From Chloroflexota bacterium (GTDB taxonomy: Bacteria; Chloroflexota; Dormibacteria; Dormibacterales; Dormibacteraceae): a stretch of DNA of 64,000 bases. A model generated the notes under the pieces. The model did not search any database, had not been told where the DNA came from, and saw only the letters and a list, made by a program, of their open reading frames with translations. Within the stretch, counting starts at the first letter, position 1. Each line of letters opens with the position of its first letter. Where the stretch lies: assembly GCA_005880915.1 (NCBI GenBank), contig VBIW01000038.1, positions 62,001 to 126,000 on the forward strand, in the 5' to 3' direction. Below, in pieces: positions 15,832-23,826 of this stretch. Position numbers and translations under genes: made by a program.

Positions 15832-15930
15832 ATGGACAGCGACAAGCGGACCGCAGAAGCAGAGCGCGAGCCCTCCACGCACGAGTGCGAGTGCCCCGAA
15901 CCCTGCAACTGCGATCACGACAACGAGTAG
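15832..15930 (+). CDS. Short Cys-rich peptide, possible metal-binding
   Basis: A 32-residue frame that begins ATG GAC AGC and ends HECECPEPCNCDHDNE. It has four Cys and two His within 13 residues, arranged HxCxC-x3-CxC-x-H. Such spacing would suit a bound metal ion, but no family is recognised. It lies between the palindromes and the isocitrate-lyase-family gene and ends 52 nt before it, so it may be a leader gene of that operon. Only the composition and placement support it; a longer in-frame start upstream is possible but would cross the palindromes. Confidence 0.4.
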   Translation: MDSDKRTAEAEREPSTHECECPEPCNCDHDNE

Positions 15931-15982
15931 TCCCGCGGACTCTCGGCGTTAGCCACACAAAGCTGATCTCAAGGAGGCCCTA

Positions 15983-17110
15983 ATGGATCTCGTCTCCACG
16001 CCCCTCCTCCCAGAGGGCTACAAAGTGCCGGCTTCGCGGAATGAGCCGCCGAGCAAGCGGCTGCGCCGCCTGCTGGCGGACAAGCCCTACGTGTTCGCGC
16101 CCGGGGTCTACGACCCGATGGGCGCACAGCTGACCATGTACCACGGCTTCGACGCCGTGTACTTCAGCGGTTACTCGTTCGCGATCGGCCACCTCGGCAC
16201 GACCGACATGGACCTCTACTCGTCGGTCGAGATCGCCGACGGCGCGCGCCGGACGGTCAGCGCCCTGCGCAAGTTCCAGCTCACCATGGCGATGGGCGAC
16301 CCCGAGAAGAAGGTCGCACCGATCCACCTCGAGATCCCGCCCGTCGTCGTCGATATGGACGCGGGCTACGGAAACCTGTTCAACGTCCAGCGCACGATCG
16401 AGCTGTACGTCAACGCAGGCGTGGCCGCGGCGCACCTCGAAGACCAGGTGATGCCGAAGCGCTGCGGGCACATCGCGGGCAAGGCACTGATCTCGGCGGA
16501 CGAGTTCGTCGGCAAGCTGAAGATGATGCGCAGCGCGGCCGACGATCTCGGCCACAAGGACTTCATCATCATCGCGCGCACAGACGGGGTCTCGGCGACC
16601 GAAGCACCCGAGTCGAAGCGCGGCCTCGAGCTCGCGGTGGACCGTGGGCTGCGCTACCTCGACAGCGGTGTGCCCGACCTGCTGTGGTGCGAGTTTCCAA
16701 CCGCGGAACGCGGGCCCACAGAAGAGTTCTGCACGCAGATCCGAAAGCGTTTCCCGGCGGCGCGCTTCGCCTTCAACTACTCATCGTCATTCAAGTGGTT
16801 CAACGAGAAGAACCCGATCACGTGGGATGAGCTCGGCATGCTGGGCGTGGGATTCATATTCATCACGCTCGCGCTGCAGCACGCGGCCGGGTATGGCATG
16901 TCGATCCTGCTCGACGACTTGAAGCAGTCGAAGGAGCGCGGCTACATGGACCTCCAGCGCAAGGAGTGGGCGGAGGGCGTCGACGTTCCGACCCGCTCTC
17001 ACCACAACTTCACCGGCGTGCCCTACCACCACCACGTGGGCCAGGAGTACGGCGCGTCGCGCCTCAACGGAGACATGGACGAGCATCTGGAGATCTCAAA
17101 GGTCGTCTAG
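15983..17110 (+). CDS. aceA: Isocitrate lyase/methylisocitrate lyase family protein
   Basis: A 375-residue TIM-barrel lyase. It has the metal-binding VVDMDAGYG, the catalytic-loop motif PKRCGH and IIARTDG. The KRCGH form is common in methylisocitrate lyase PrpB, while KKCGH is usual in isocitrate lyase. The C-terminal half (FNYSSSFKW, then GFIFITLALQHAAGYGM) looks like isocitrate lyase. The length lies between PrpB (~295) and typical isocitrate lyase (~430). It cleaves isocitrate or 2-methylisocitrate to glyoxylate or pyruvate plus succinate. No malate synthase or prp genes are in the window, so the choice is open. The ATG is preceded by a strong AAGGAGG site. Confidence 0.7.
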   Translation: MDLVSTPLLPEGYKVPASRNEPPSKRLRRLLADKPYVFAPGVYDPMGAQLTMYHGFDAVYFSGYSFAIGHLGTTDMDLYSSVEIADGARRTVSALRKFQLTMAMGDPEKKVAPIHLEIPPVVVDMDAGYGNLFNVQRTIELYVNAGVAAAHLEDQVMPKRCGHIAGKALISADEFVGKLKMMRSAADDLGHKDFIIIARTDGVSATEAPESKRGLELAVDRGLRYLDSGVPDLLWCEFPTAERGPTEEFCTQIRKRFPAARFAFNYSSSFKWFNEKNPITWDELGMLGVGFIFITLALQHAAGYGMSILLDDLKQSKERGYMDLQRKEWAEGVDVPTRSHHNFTGVPYHHHVGQEYGASRLNGDMDEHLEISKVV

Positions 17111-17115
17111 AGGCA

Positions 17116-17504
17116 AGTAAGTCCTCCCCATTCATGGGGAGGTGTGTCTTCCCCACGCAGTGGGGATGGGGCTGCCCACGAACGCACAGTAGACTTCGCC
17201 CGAAAGGGCGAGCGTGATTCTCTATCCGTTCCGCTATCTGTGGTGGCTGATCTCGAGCGTAAGGCTGCTCCTCCCCATTCATGGGGAGGTGGCTCTTCCC
17301 CACGCAGTGGGGAAGTACCGCCGCTTGCGGCGGGGATGGGGCAGCCGCCGGAGGGGCTGCCAGTAGACTTCGCCCGGAAGGGCGAGCGTGATTCTTTATC
17401 CGTTCCGCTATCTGTGGTGGCTGATCTCGAGCGTAAGGCTGCTCCTCCCCATTCATGGGGAGGTGGCGCGAAGCGCCGGAGGGGCTGCGCCGGAGGGGCT
17501 GCCT
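17116..17504 (+). repeat. Family I repeat array interleaved with duplicated sppA start regions
   Basis: Elements with CCTCCCCATTCATGGGGAGG and/or CTTCCCCACGCAGTGGGGAAG hairpins, second hairpins CCGCCGCTTGCGGCGG or GGCGCGAAGCGCC, and G-rich tails. Between them lie two extra copies of the region around the sppA start (17190-17260 and 17364-17434); the real one begins at 17505. In every copy a small hairpin CGCCC-GNAA-GGGCG sits just before the GTG. The loop is GAAA in copy 1 and GGAA in copies 2 and 3, so a GNRA tetraloop is kept. Confidence 0.85.
17214..17366 (+). pseudogene. Truncated sppA start copy 1 (50-residue frame)
   Basis: Begins with the same 17 residues as SppA (MILYPFRYLWWLISSVR), including its hydrophobic anchor, then runs into the repeat element and stops at the TAG that opens the next unit. 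The upstream hairpin and the GTG are intact, so it could be translated. It is either a by-product of tandem duplication or an upstream decoy frame. Confidence 0.6.
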
Positions 17505-17507
17505 TAG
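17388..17507 (+). pseudogene. Truncated sppA start copy 2 (39-residue frame)
   Basis: Same first 17 residues as SppA, then repeat-derived codons ending at the TAG of the third unit. At the DNA level it is closer to the real sppA start than copy 1: it shares CTT at codon 3 and the GGAA loop. This suggests that it arose by a later duplication. Confidence 0.6.
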
Positions 17508-17528
17508 ACTTCGCCCGGAAGGGCGAGC

Positions 17529-19199
17529 GTGATTCTTTATCCGTTCCGCTATCTGTGGTGGCTGATCTCCAGCGTCCGCCGATCGATAGGCAGGCCGCCT
17601 GAGTTCGTCATGTTCGTTCTTGAAGAAGACCTTCCAGCACTGCCAGATCCGCCGCGACCTCTCTGGCAGCGCTTCACCGGGCGGCCACGGTTGAGCGTGA
17701 AGGAGCTCGGCGAACGCTTCGACAGGATCGCCCGCGACAGGCGGATCAAGGGCGTCGTCCTTCACCTGCGCCCGGCCGGGATGCCGATGTCGACGCTGCA
17801 GGACCTGCGCGAGCTGATAGCTACGCTGCGGAAATCGGGTAAGCGTGTCGTGGCGTGGGCGCCCTCCTACAGCACAGGCACGTACTACCTCGCTTGCGCG
17901 TGCGACGAGATCCTGATGATGCCGACGGGCATGATCGGCGCGCTCGGGTTCGCGACCACGGGAATGTTTCTCGCCGACGGCCTCGCTCGATTCGGCCTGG
18001 GCGCGGACTTCATCCAGGTCTCGCCCTACAAGTCCGCGGCCGACCCTCTCACCAAATCGAAGATGTCGGGCGAGCTGCGCGAGCAGCTCACGTGGCTGCT
18101 CGACTCCCAGCACCACGAGCTCGCTACCGCCATCGCCGACTCGCGACATACCGACGAGGCCGGCGCAAAGAAGCTGATCGACAGCTCGCCCTACGGCGAC
18201 GACACCGCCCTCGAAGGCCACGCGGTGGACCGCATCATGTCGGAGGAGGACCTGTCCGCGCATCTAGGACCGATCGGGACCTGGGAGCGCGCGGAGCGCA
18301 AGATGCGCAGACCTGCGCCGGCCCTGGGCCGCGGCAGGTATGTGGCCTTGCTTCGAATCGAGGGCATGATCCTCGACGGGCGCTCCGGCCGCCTGCCCGT
18401 GAGGCCGCCCATCGACATTCCGCTGGTGGGCGAGGAGCGTGCGGGCGATCTGACCGTCGTCCAGCTCGCGCGACAGGTGGCCGCCGACAAGCGGGCCGCG
18501 GCCGCCGTCCTATATGTGAACTCGCGAGGTGGATCCACGACCGCATCCGAGGCCATGCGGCTGGCGCTCGAAACGGTCGCAAGGCGCAAGCCTCTGGTGG
18601 TCGTGATGGGACGGACAGCCGCATCAGGCGGCTATGACGTTGCCACGCCTGGCGCGTGGATCATCGCCCGGCCGAGCACGCTGACAGGGTCGATCGGCGT
18701 GCTGGGCGGCAAGATAGTCACCGGCGGCCTGTGGTCGAAGCTGCAGTTCAACCGCGAGACGATCGCCTTCGGCAACCACGCGGCGATCAACAGCGACGAG
18801 AGGCCGTACTCAGATGAGGAGCGCGAGATCGTCACAAGGGAGATCGACCACCTCTATCGAGGATTCCTGGATGTGGTCGCCAGGGCGCGCAAGATGACGC
18901 CCGACGAATTGCAGCCGATCGCCCAGGGCAAGGTTTGGACCGGGCGTCAGGCGCTGGAGCGCAAGCTGGTCGACGAGCTGGGCGGCCTGGACGCCGGCGT
19001 GATCAAGGCCCGCACCCTGGCGGGGCTGCCGGCGAGCGCACCACTCCGCGAAGTCCGCGGCCCGAGGCGAATGATCCCGCCCCTGGCCGAGCCGGCCCCC
19101 GCGGGCGGCTGGTTCGGCTACGTGCTGGACGGCCTGACGATGCTGAACCGAGCGCCAGCGCTGGCAGTGATGGAGTACCTACCCGGCGAACTGACTTAA
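17529..19199 (+). CDS. sppA: Signal peptide peptidase A, S49 family, double-domain form
   Basis: A 556-residue membrane-anchored serine protease. An N-terminal hydrophobic anchor (about 3-16) is followed by two S49 domains. The catalytic Lys is in SPYKSAADP (K168) and the Ser in TAASGGYD (S366). Their spacing, about 200 residues, matches the Lys209/Ser409 pair of E. coli SppA (67-kDa type). It degrades cleaved signal peptides at the membrane. The GTG at 17529 is preceded by a GGAA-loop hairpin only 3 nt away, which could limit ribosome access. The start region is repeated twice upstream. Confidence 0.9.
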   Translation: MILYPFRYLWWLISSVRRSIGRPPEFVMFVLEEDLPALPDPPRPLWQRFTGRPRLSVKELGERFDRIARDRRIKGVVLHLRPAGMPMSTLQDLRELIATLRKSGKRVVAWAPSYSTGTYYLACACDEILMMPTGMIGALGFATTGMFLADGLARFGLGADFIQVSPYKSAADPLTKSKMSGELREQLTWLLDSQHHELATAIADSRHTDEAGAKKLIDSSPYGDDTALEGHAVDRIMSEEDLSAHLGPIGTWERAERKMRRPAPALGRGRYVALLRIEGMILDGRSGRLPVRPPIDIPLVGEERAGDLTVVQLARQVAADKRAAAAVLYVNSRGGSTTASEAMRLALETVARRKPLVVVMGRTAASGGYDVATPGAWIIARPSTLTGSIGVLGGKIVTGGLWSKLQFNRETIAFGNHAAINSDERPYSDEEREIVTREIDHLYRGFLDVVARARKMTPDELQPIAQGKVWTGRQALERKLVDELGGLDAGVIKARTLAGLPASAPLREVRGPRRMIPPLAEPAPAGGWFGYVLDGLTMLNRAPALAVMEYLPGELT

Positions 19200-19500
19200 G
19201 TCCCGGCCTGCTTCTTAACAGGCCAGGTTGACGCCGAGTTTTCGCAAACCTAACTTGAGCTGAGGTACGGACGGCTCGGGGGAGGAAGCCAAGAAAGAAG
19301 GGAGGGCCCCGCCAGGGGTGCGCCGTCGCGATTCCGCACCGTTGGCGCCACCGGGTTCCTTCAACAACAAGAATTGCGCCTCGTTGGCGCCAACGGTCTG
19401 TCTCGCCACCGGAAATTCCACGGCTTTGGCGCCAAAAACCTCTATCACCGACGGGATTTGCCGTTTTTGGCGCCAAAACCGCCTTCCACGCCGACGGAGC
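19200..19500 (+). repeat. Family II palindromic repeat cluster (GGCGCC core)
   Basis: Four nearby palindromes: CGTTGGCGCCACCGG near 19343, TCGTTGGCGCCAACGG near 19382, TTTGGCGCCAAAAAC near 19425 and GTTTTTGGCGCCAAAAC near 19463. The last two can form long GC-centred hairpins and could terminate transcription between the convergent sppA and E1 genes. The same core appears near 36275 and 60998. Positions 19200-19335 hold no recognisable feature. Confidence 0.7.
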
Positions 19501-21894
19501 TCACGAATCGAGCGGCGGCAACCTCCACGGCTGGCGCTCGCGCACGACCGAATAAACCGCTTCGACGATCGTCTCCCGATTCGGCTTGGAGAAGTAGTCC
19601 CCGTCCGGCCCGTACGCCGGCCGGCTCGGCGACGCAGCGAGCGTCCGCGGCGCCGCATCAAGGTGCCACCAACCCTGCTGCACCTCCAGGATCTGCTGGA
19701 GCATGAACGCCGACGCCCCACCCGGCACATCCTCGTCAAGGCAGATGAGCGCGCGTGTCTTGGCCACCGACGAAACCAGCGTCTGGTTGATGTCGAACGG
19801 GTTCAGCGTCTGGACATCGATGACCTCACACGAAACCCCCAGCCCATCGAGCGTCGCAGCAGCATCCAGCGCGATTGCGCAGCACGCGCCGTAGGTCACG
19901 ACGGTCGCGTCAGTGCCCAGGCGCAGCACCTCCGGCACCCCGAGCGGAACCGTGAACGACCCGATGTTGTCCGGGACCCGTTCCTTCAACCGGTAGCCGT
20001 TCAACACCTCGATCACGATGCCCGGGTTGTCGCCCTGGAACAGCGTGTTGTAGAACCCCGCGGCCTGGGTCATGTTGCGCGGCACCGTGATGTAGATGCC
20101 CTGCAGCGCGTTGAGCAGGACCGACATCGGCGAACCCGAATGCCAGATGCCGACCAGGCGATGGCCCTTGGTCCGGATGACAACCGGGGCCTTCTGCCCG
20201 CCGACCGTGCGCCAGTGCAACGTCGCGAGGTCGTCGGCGGCCACCTCCAACGGATAGAGGAAGTAGTCGAGGTACTGGATGTCGCAGATCGGGCGAAGCC
20301 CGCGCATGGCCGCTCCGATCGCCTGCCCCAGGATCGTCGCCTCGCGGATGCCGGTGTCGGTCAGGCGCAGCTCCCCATACTTGGCCTGCAGCCCCTCGAA
20401 CACGAGGTTCACGTCGCCCAGCCGCCCCACGTCCTCCCCGATGACGAAGATCCGCGGATCGCGCGCGAAGTTGGCATCGAAGTTGCGGACGAGAATCTGC
20501 CGGCCGTCGACCAGAGGCGATTGCTCCGAGTAGACCGGCGCGACCACCGGCACGTTGAGCGGCGACTCTGGCGAGCGGCTGTATAGAAAAGAGTTGTAGC
20601 GCTCGTCGTTCTCGCGCCGGTATTCCTGGACGAACTTCGCCAGCTCGGTTCGCGCGGGCGACTCGATGCCGCGCAGCTGGTGCAGGGCTCGCGACGCGCT
20701 GGACATCACGAGCGACCGCGTCACCTTGCTGGCGTCCTCGAGCGAGCTGGTGATCTCCGCCACCTCCGGCATGTCGACACCCCGGAGAAGCGCCACCGCT
20801 CGATCCCGCTCAACCCGGATCGGGGCCTGGAACGCGTCCCACGCCAGGTCGCGCGCCGCCTCGACCGACTCCTTGTCCGCCGCCTCCCAACCCTCGAGCT
20901 GCGACTCGCTCGCGACCCCGAACTCGATGATCCAGTCGCGCATCCGGGCCACACAGTCGTACTCGTTCTCGAACCGCAGCCGCTCCTTCGACTTGTATCG
21001 CTCGTGGCTGCCGCTCGTCGAATGGCCCTGCGGCTGCGTCATCTCCGTGACATGGATCAAAGCGGGCTTGTGCTCACGGCGCACCTTGTCGATCGCTGTC
21101 GCGTACGTTTCGATCAGGCTCGCATAGTCCCAACCACGCACCACGTAGATGTCCATCCCCGGCCGGTCATCGGGCGTGAAGCCGCGGAGCGCATCGGAGA
21201 TCGACGCCTTGGTCGTTTCGGCGGTGATGGGAACGGAGATCCCGTAGCCGTCGTCCCAGACGGACATCGCCATCGGCACCTGGAGCACGCCGGCCGCGTT
21301 GATGGATTCCCAGAACAGACCCTCGCTCGTGGCCGCGTCGCCGATGGTTCCGAACGCGACCTCGTTGCCACTGACCGAGAAACCCTCTTGAGCACCCTTC
21401 AGCTGCGGGTTGTCGCGATAGAGCTTCGACGCGTAGGCGAGGCCGACGAGTCGCGGCATCCAGCCCGCCACGTTGGACACGTCAGCGCTCGAGTTCGGAG
21501 TGTCGATCGAGCGTGCATAGCCGCCGCCATCCTCGAGGAAGCGGGTGGCGAAGTGATTGCCCATCTGGCGGCCACCCGAAGCAGGCTCGGCCTCGAGGTT
21601 CGCGTTGCCGTAGAGCTGCGCGAAGAATTCGCGCACGTTCGACATCCGCGTCGCCCACATGAAGGTCTGGTCACGGTAATAGCCGGCGCGCCAGTCGCCC
21701 GGACGAAATGTCTTGGCCATCGCGATCTGGGCGACCTCTTTGCCGTCTCCGAAGATGCCGAAGGTCGCGTTGCCGCGCAGGACTTCCGCCCGACCGATGA
21801 CGCTTGCCCGACGGCTGCTGTACGCCAGGCGGTAGTCGGCGATTATGGCTTCGGCGGTCAGGGAGAACTTCGAGTTGCGGAGCGCGCGCGCCAT
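19501..21894 (-). CDS. Fused alpha/beta 2-oxoacid dehydrogenase E1 component
   Basis: A 797-residue TPP enzyme in which E1 alpha (about 1-370) and E1 beta (about 450-797) are joined. The alpha part has GDAATSEGLFWESINAAG, a variant of the GDG...N thiamine-diphosphate motif, and a nearby SVWDDGYGISVP. The beta part has FVIGEDVGRLGDVN and GQAIGAAMRGLRPICDIQYLD. It would decarboxylate pyruvate or branched-chain 2-oxo acids and pass the acyl group to an E2; no E2 or E3 is in the window. ATG 21894 was chosen because the fold starts there. It lies 50 bp downstream of the XRE-TPR regulator gene on the same strand. Confidence 0.88.
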   Translation of the reverse strand: MARALRNSKFSLTAEAIIADYRLAYSSRRASVIGRAEVLRGNATFGIFGDGKEVAQIAMAKTFRPGDWRAGYYRDQTFMWATRMSNVREFFAQLYGNANLEAEPASGGRQMGNHFATRFLEDGGGYARSIDTPNSSADVSNVAGWMPRLVGLAYASKLYRDNPQLKGAQEGFSVSGNEVAFGTIGDAATSEGLFWESINAAGVLQVPMAMSVWDDGYGISVPITAETTKASISDALRGFTPDDRPGMDIYVVRGWDYASLIETYATAIDKVRREHKPALIHVTEMTQPQGHSTSGSHERYKSKERLRFENEYDCVARMRDWIIEFGVASESQLEGWEAADKESVEAARDLAWDAFQAPIRVERDRAVALLRGVDMPEVAEITSSLEDASKVTRSLVMSSASRALHQLRGIESPARTELAKFVQEYRRENDERYNSFLYSRSPESPLNVPVVAPVYSEQSPLVDGRQILVRNFDANFARDPRIFVIGEDVGRLGDVNLVFEGLQAKYGELRLTDTGIREATILGQAIGAAMRGLRPICDIQYLDYFLYPLEVAADDLATLHWRTVGGQKAPVVIRTKGHRLVGIWHSGSPMSVLLNALQGIYITVPRNMTQAAGFYNTLFQGDNPGIVIEVLNGYRLKERVPDNIGSFTVPLGVPEVLRLGTDATVVTYGACCAIALDAAATLDGLGVSCEVIDVQTLNPFDINQTLVSSVAKTRALICLDEDVPGGASAFMLQQILEVQQGWWHLDAAPRTLAASPSRPAYGPDGDYFSKPNRETIVEAVYSVVRERQPWRLPPLDS

Positions 21895-21944
21895 AGCTTG
21901 CAGGTTAACGCTCGAACGCGCCAAAAGTCCTCGGCGATGCGTGG

Positions 21945-23327
21945 TTACGCCGAGCTGACGCGCTCCTCTTCTTGCTCCCGGCGGAGCAGCCCCGGCCGGC
22001 TCGCCTGAAGGGCTTCCTTCATGTGGACGTATGCCTTGGCCAGCTCGCCTCGGCGTTCCAGGATCTCGGCGTAGACCCCGTGGCACTGGAGCAACCGCTC
22101 ACGCATGCCGAGCGTCTCGAACCCTCGAATAGCCTGCTCGAACTCTCCGTCGACCGCCTCGTGCTCGCCGCGGCGGTCGGCGATGCGCCCGAGCCACACA
22201 TGCGCCTCGGCGACGCTCGCCCCCTCTTCCAGGCGCTCGGCCAGCTCGAGAGCTTGCCGCGCCATCTCATACGCCTCGCCGTCGTTGCCTTCCTCGATCG
22301 AGAGCTCGCACAGGCTCAGCAAAACGTGGCTGCGGCCGAACTCGAGGTCGGCTTCGTCACAGAGTGCAAGCGCGCGCTCGAGATGGTGGCGGGCTCCGGC
22401 GAAATCCCCACGCGACATAAGGACAAGGGCGAGATTGTTCTCCGACCTGGCCAGGGCGACCCGGTCGCGCAGCACTTCGAGGAGAGCAACCGAGCGCATC
22501 GCGTACCTGGCCGACGCTTCGACGTCTCCCATCTCGCGATAGGCCATGCCAAGGTCGCTGTACATGCGGGCGGCCCGGCGCAGGTCGAAGACGGCGCCGC
22601 CGGCGGCGATGGCTTCCTCGTACGCGGCGACCGCACGGTCCGATTCGCGGTTGGCGACATAGATGCTGGCCAGGATGCCGAGCAGCCGGGCTTCGATTGG
22701 AGCCGGCAGTGGCTTGAGGCCACGACAGACGGCCAGAGCCCTCAGGGCCAGGGGCAGCGCGTCCTTCGACTGCAGAACGTTGGCCAGGGCGGCCTGGGCG
22801 CCGATGCACTCGGCCAGCATCACTCCGTCGTTCACGGCCTCGAAATGGGCCCGCGCCTCGTCAAGCAGCGCCGAAGCCCGCTCCGGCTGCGCCGTGCCGA
22901 GGTGGGCCTGGGCCAGGAAGTAGCGGATGCGACCCAGACGAAAGGCGGACGTTCCGCGGTCGAGCAGCGAGGTGCCCAGCTTGATGGCCTCATGGTTGCG
23001 GCCGTCCGCGACGAGGGCCTCCAGCTCGATGAGGCTCGCCTGCGCGTCGTCAGCCGATCCCGCAGGCTCGGCCAGGAAGAACTCGACCGGCTTGCCGGTG
23101 CGGCGCGCGATGTGCTCGAGGGTCGGAAGCGACGGCCTGGTCCGGCCAGTCTCGATGAGGTAGATTGCCGGGGCGGTCACGTGACCTTTGCCCAGCTGGG
23201 CGAGGCTCAGCCCGGATTCCGCACGGGCCTGTTTGACAGAGCCCGGACGGAGGTTGATGCCGGGGAGCCGTCGCCGTTTGGGCTGCGCGTCAGCCGCAAC
23301 TGGTGCGTCAGTCCGCCCGCTAGCCAC
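21945..23327 (-). CDS. XRE-family HTH regulator with C-terminal TPR repeats
   Basis: A 460-residue protein. A basic N-terminus leads to an XRE helix-turn-helix (about 30-85; VKQARAESGLSLAQLGKG, then YLIETGRTRPSLPTLEHIA). The rest is tetratricopeptide-like helical repeats with many Ala/Leu pairs, as in quorum-peptide- or ligand-responsive regulators. The GTG start faces a run of palindromes upstream. It likely controls its own operon, which includes the E1 gene. An equally long open frame on the opposite strand is a GC-rich shadow. Confidence 0.85.
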   Translation of the reverse strand: MASGRTDAPVAADAQPKRRRLPGINLRPGSVKQARAESGLSLAQLGKGHVTAPAIYLIETGRTRPSLPTLEHIARRTGKPVEFFLAEPAGSADDAQASLIELEALVADGRNHEAIKLGTSLLDRGTSAFRLGRIRYFLAQAHLGTAQPERASALLDEARAHFEAVNDGVMLAECIGAQAALANVLQSKDALPLALRALAVCRGLKPLPAPIEARLLGILASIYVANRESDRAVAAYEEAIAAGGAVFDLRRAARMYSDLGMAYREMGDVEASARYAMRSVALLEVLRDRVALARSENNLALVLMSRGDFAGARHHLERALALCDEADLEFGRSHVLLSLCELSIEEGNDGEAYEMARQALELAERLEEGASVAEAHVWLGRIADRRGEHEAVDGEFEQAIRGFETLGMRERLLQCHGVYAEILERRGELAKAYVHMKEALQASRPGLLRREQEEERVSSA

Positions 23328-23373
23328 CGGGTGTCACTTTATACGAAATCCTGAAGACATGTGTCAAGCTCTT

Positions 23374-23393
23374 CCTGAAACGTTTGTTTCAGG
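23374..23393. promoter_or_regulatory. Perfect inverted repeat upstream of the XRE-TPR regulator
   Basis: CCTGAAAC-GTTT-GTTTCAGG, 8-bp arms, centred about 57 bp upstream of the regulator start. A further dyad CTTAAC-GCT-GTTAAG lies at 23437-23451. Both are in an A/T-rich promoter-like gap. The first is a good candidate autoregulatory operator. Confidence 0.5.
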
Positions 23394-23466
23394 TTCATTG
23401 GTCGTTCTTTCCTGGCAAATCTCCAAAACCTGAATACTTAACGCTGTTAAGTTAAACTGGCTTGTA

Positions 23467-23561
23467 GCAGGTCGCGGTAAGAGTGCTTCCCGCCGCGGCC
23501 TGCTCCCCTCATCGTTCAGCCCTCTCCCTGAGCCACACCCTCCAGGGAGAGGGTTTTTTTT
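23467..23561 (+). ncRNA. Candidate small RNA ending in a strong intrinsic terminator
   Basis: On the + strand, an 11-bp stem GCAGGTCGCGG/CCGCGGCCTGC (one U-G pair) spans 23467-23503. It is followed after 16 nt by a terminator hairpin and eight T. No coding gene precedes this terminator on the + strand: the neighbouring genes are all on the minus strand. A short independent transcript is the simplest reading. The promoter would lie in the A/T-rich gap 23394-23466; its boxes are not clear. No known RNA family is recognised. Confidence 0.45.
23520..23561 (+). terminator. Rho-independent terminator
   Basis: Stem CCCTCTCCCT (23520-23529) pairs with AGGGAGAGGG (23544-23553), a perfect 10-bp stem with a 14-nt loop, followed by TTTTTTTT at 23554-23561. 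The T tract is on the + strand only, so termination is directed toward increasing coordinates. Confidence 0.8.
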
Positions 23562-23826
23562 GTCCTCCCCATTTATGGAGGTGTGTGTCCTCCCCATTCA
23601 TGGGGAGGTGGCGCGAAGCGCCGGAGGGGCCGAACCGAGCCCGACGGGCCGGAGATGGCGGGCCTGTCCTCCCCATTCATGGGGAGGTGGCGCGAAGCGC
23701 CGGAGGGGCCGAATCGAGCCCGACTAGGCCGGAGATGTCGGGCCTGTCCTCCCCATTTATGAAGGTGTGTCCTCCCCATTCATGGGGAGGTGGCGCGAAG
23801 CGCCGGAGGGGCCGAATCGAGCCCGA
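23562..23826 (+). repeat. Family I tandem repeat array with duplicated pheA 3' flank
   Basis: Three full elements CCTCCCCATTCATGGGGAGG-TGGCGCGAAGCGCC-GGAGGGGC and two partial ones with CCCCATTTATG. Each full element is followed by GCCGAAYCGAGCCCGAC and then CTAAGCC, CTAGGCC or GGGCC. The last of these covers the pheA stop codon (23827-23829), so the pheA end is part of the repeated unit of about 80-100 bp. Confidence 0.85.

Noticed and set aside
17144-17602. 152-codon frame through the sppA repeat array
   Set aside because: It runs in a different frame from the repeated sppA start and only translates repeat sequence.
21972-23354. 460-codon open frame on the + strand opposite the XRE-TPR regulator
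   Set aside because: It has no recognisable motif and is the GC-rich antisense shadow of a gene with clear HTH and TPR features.
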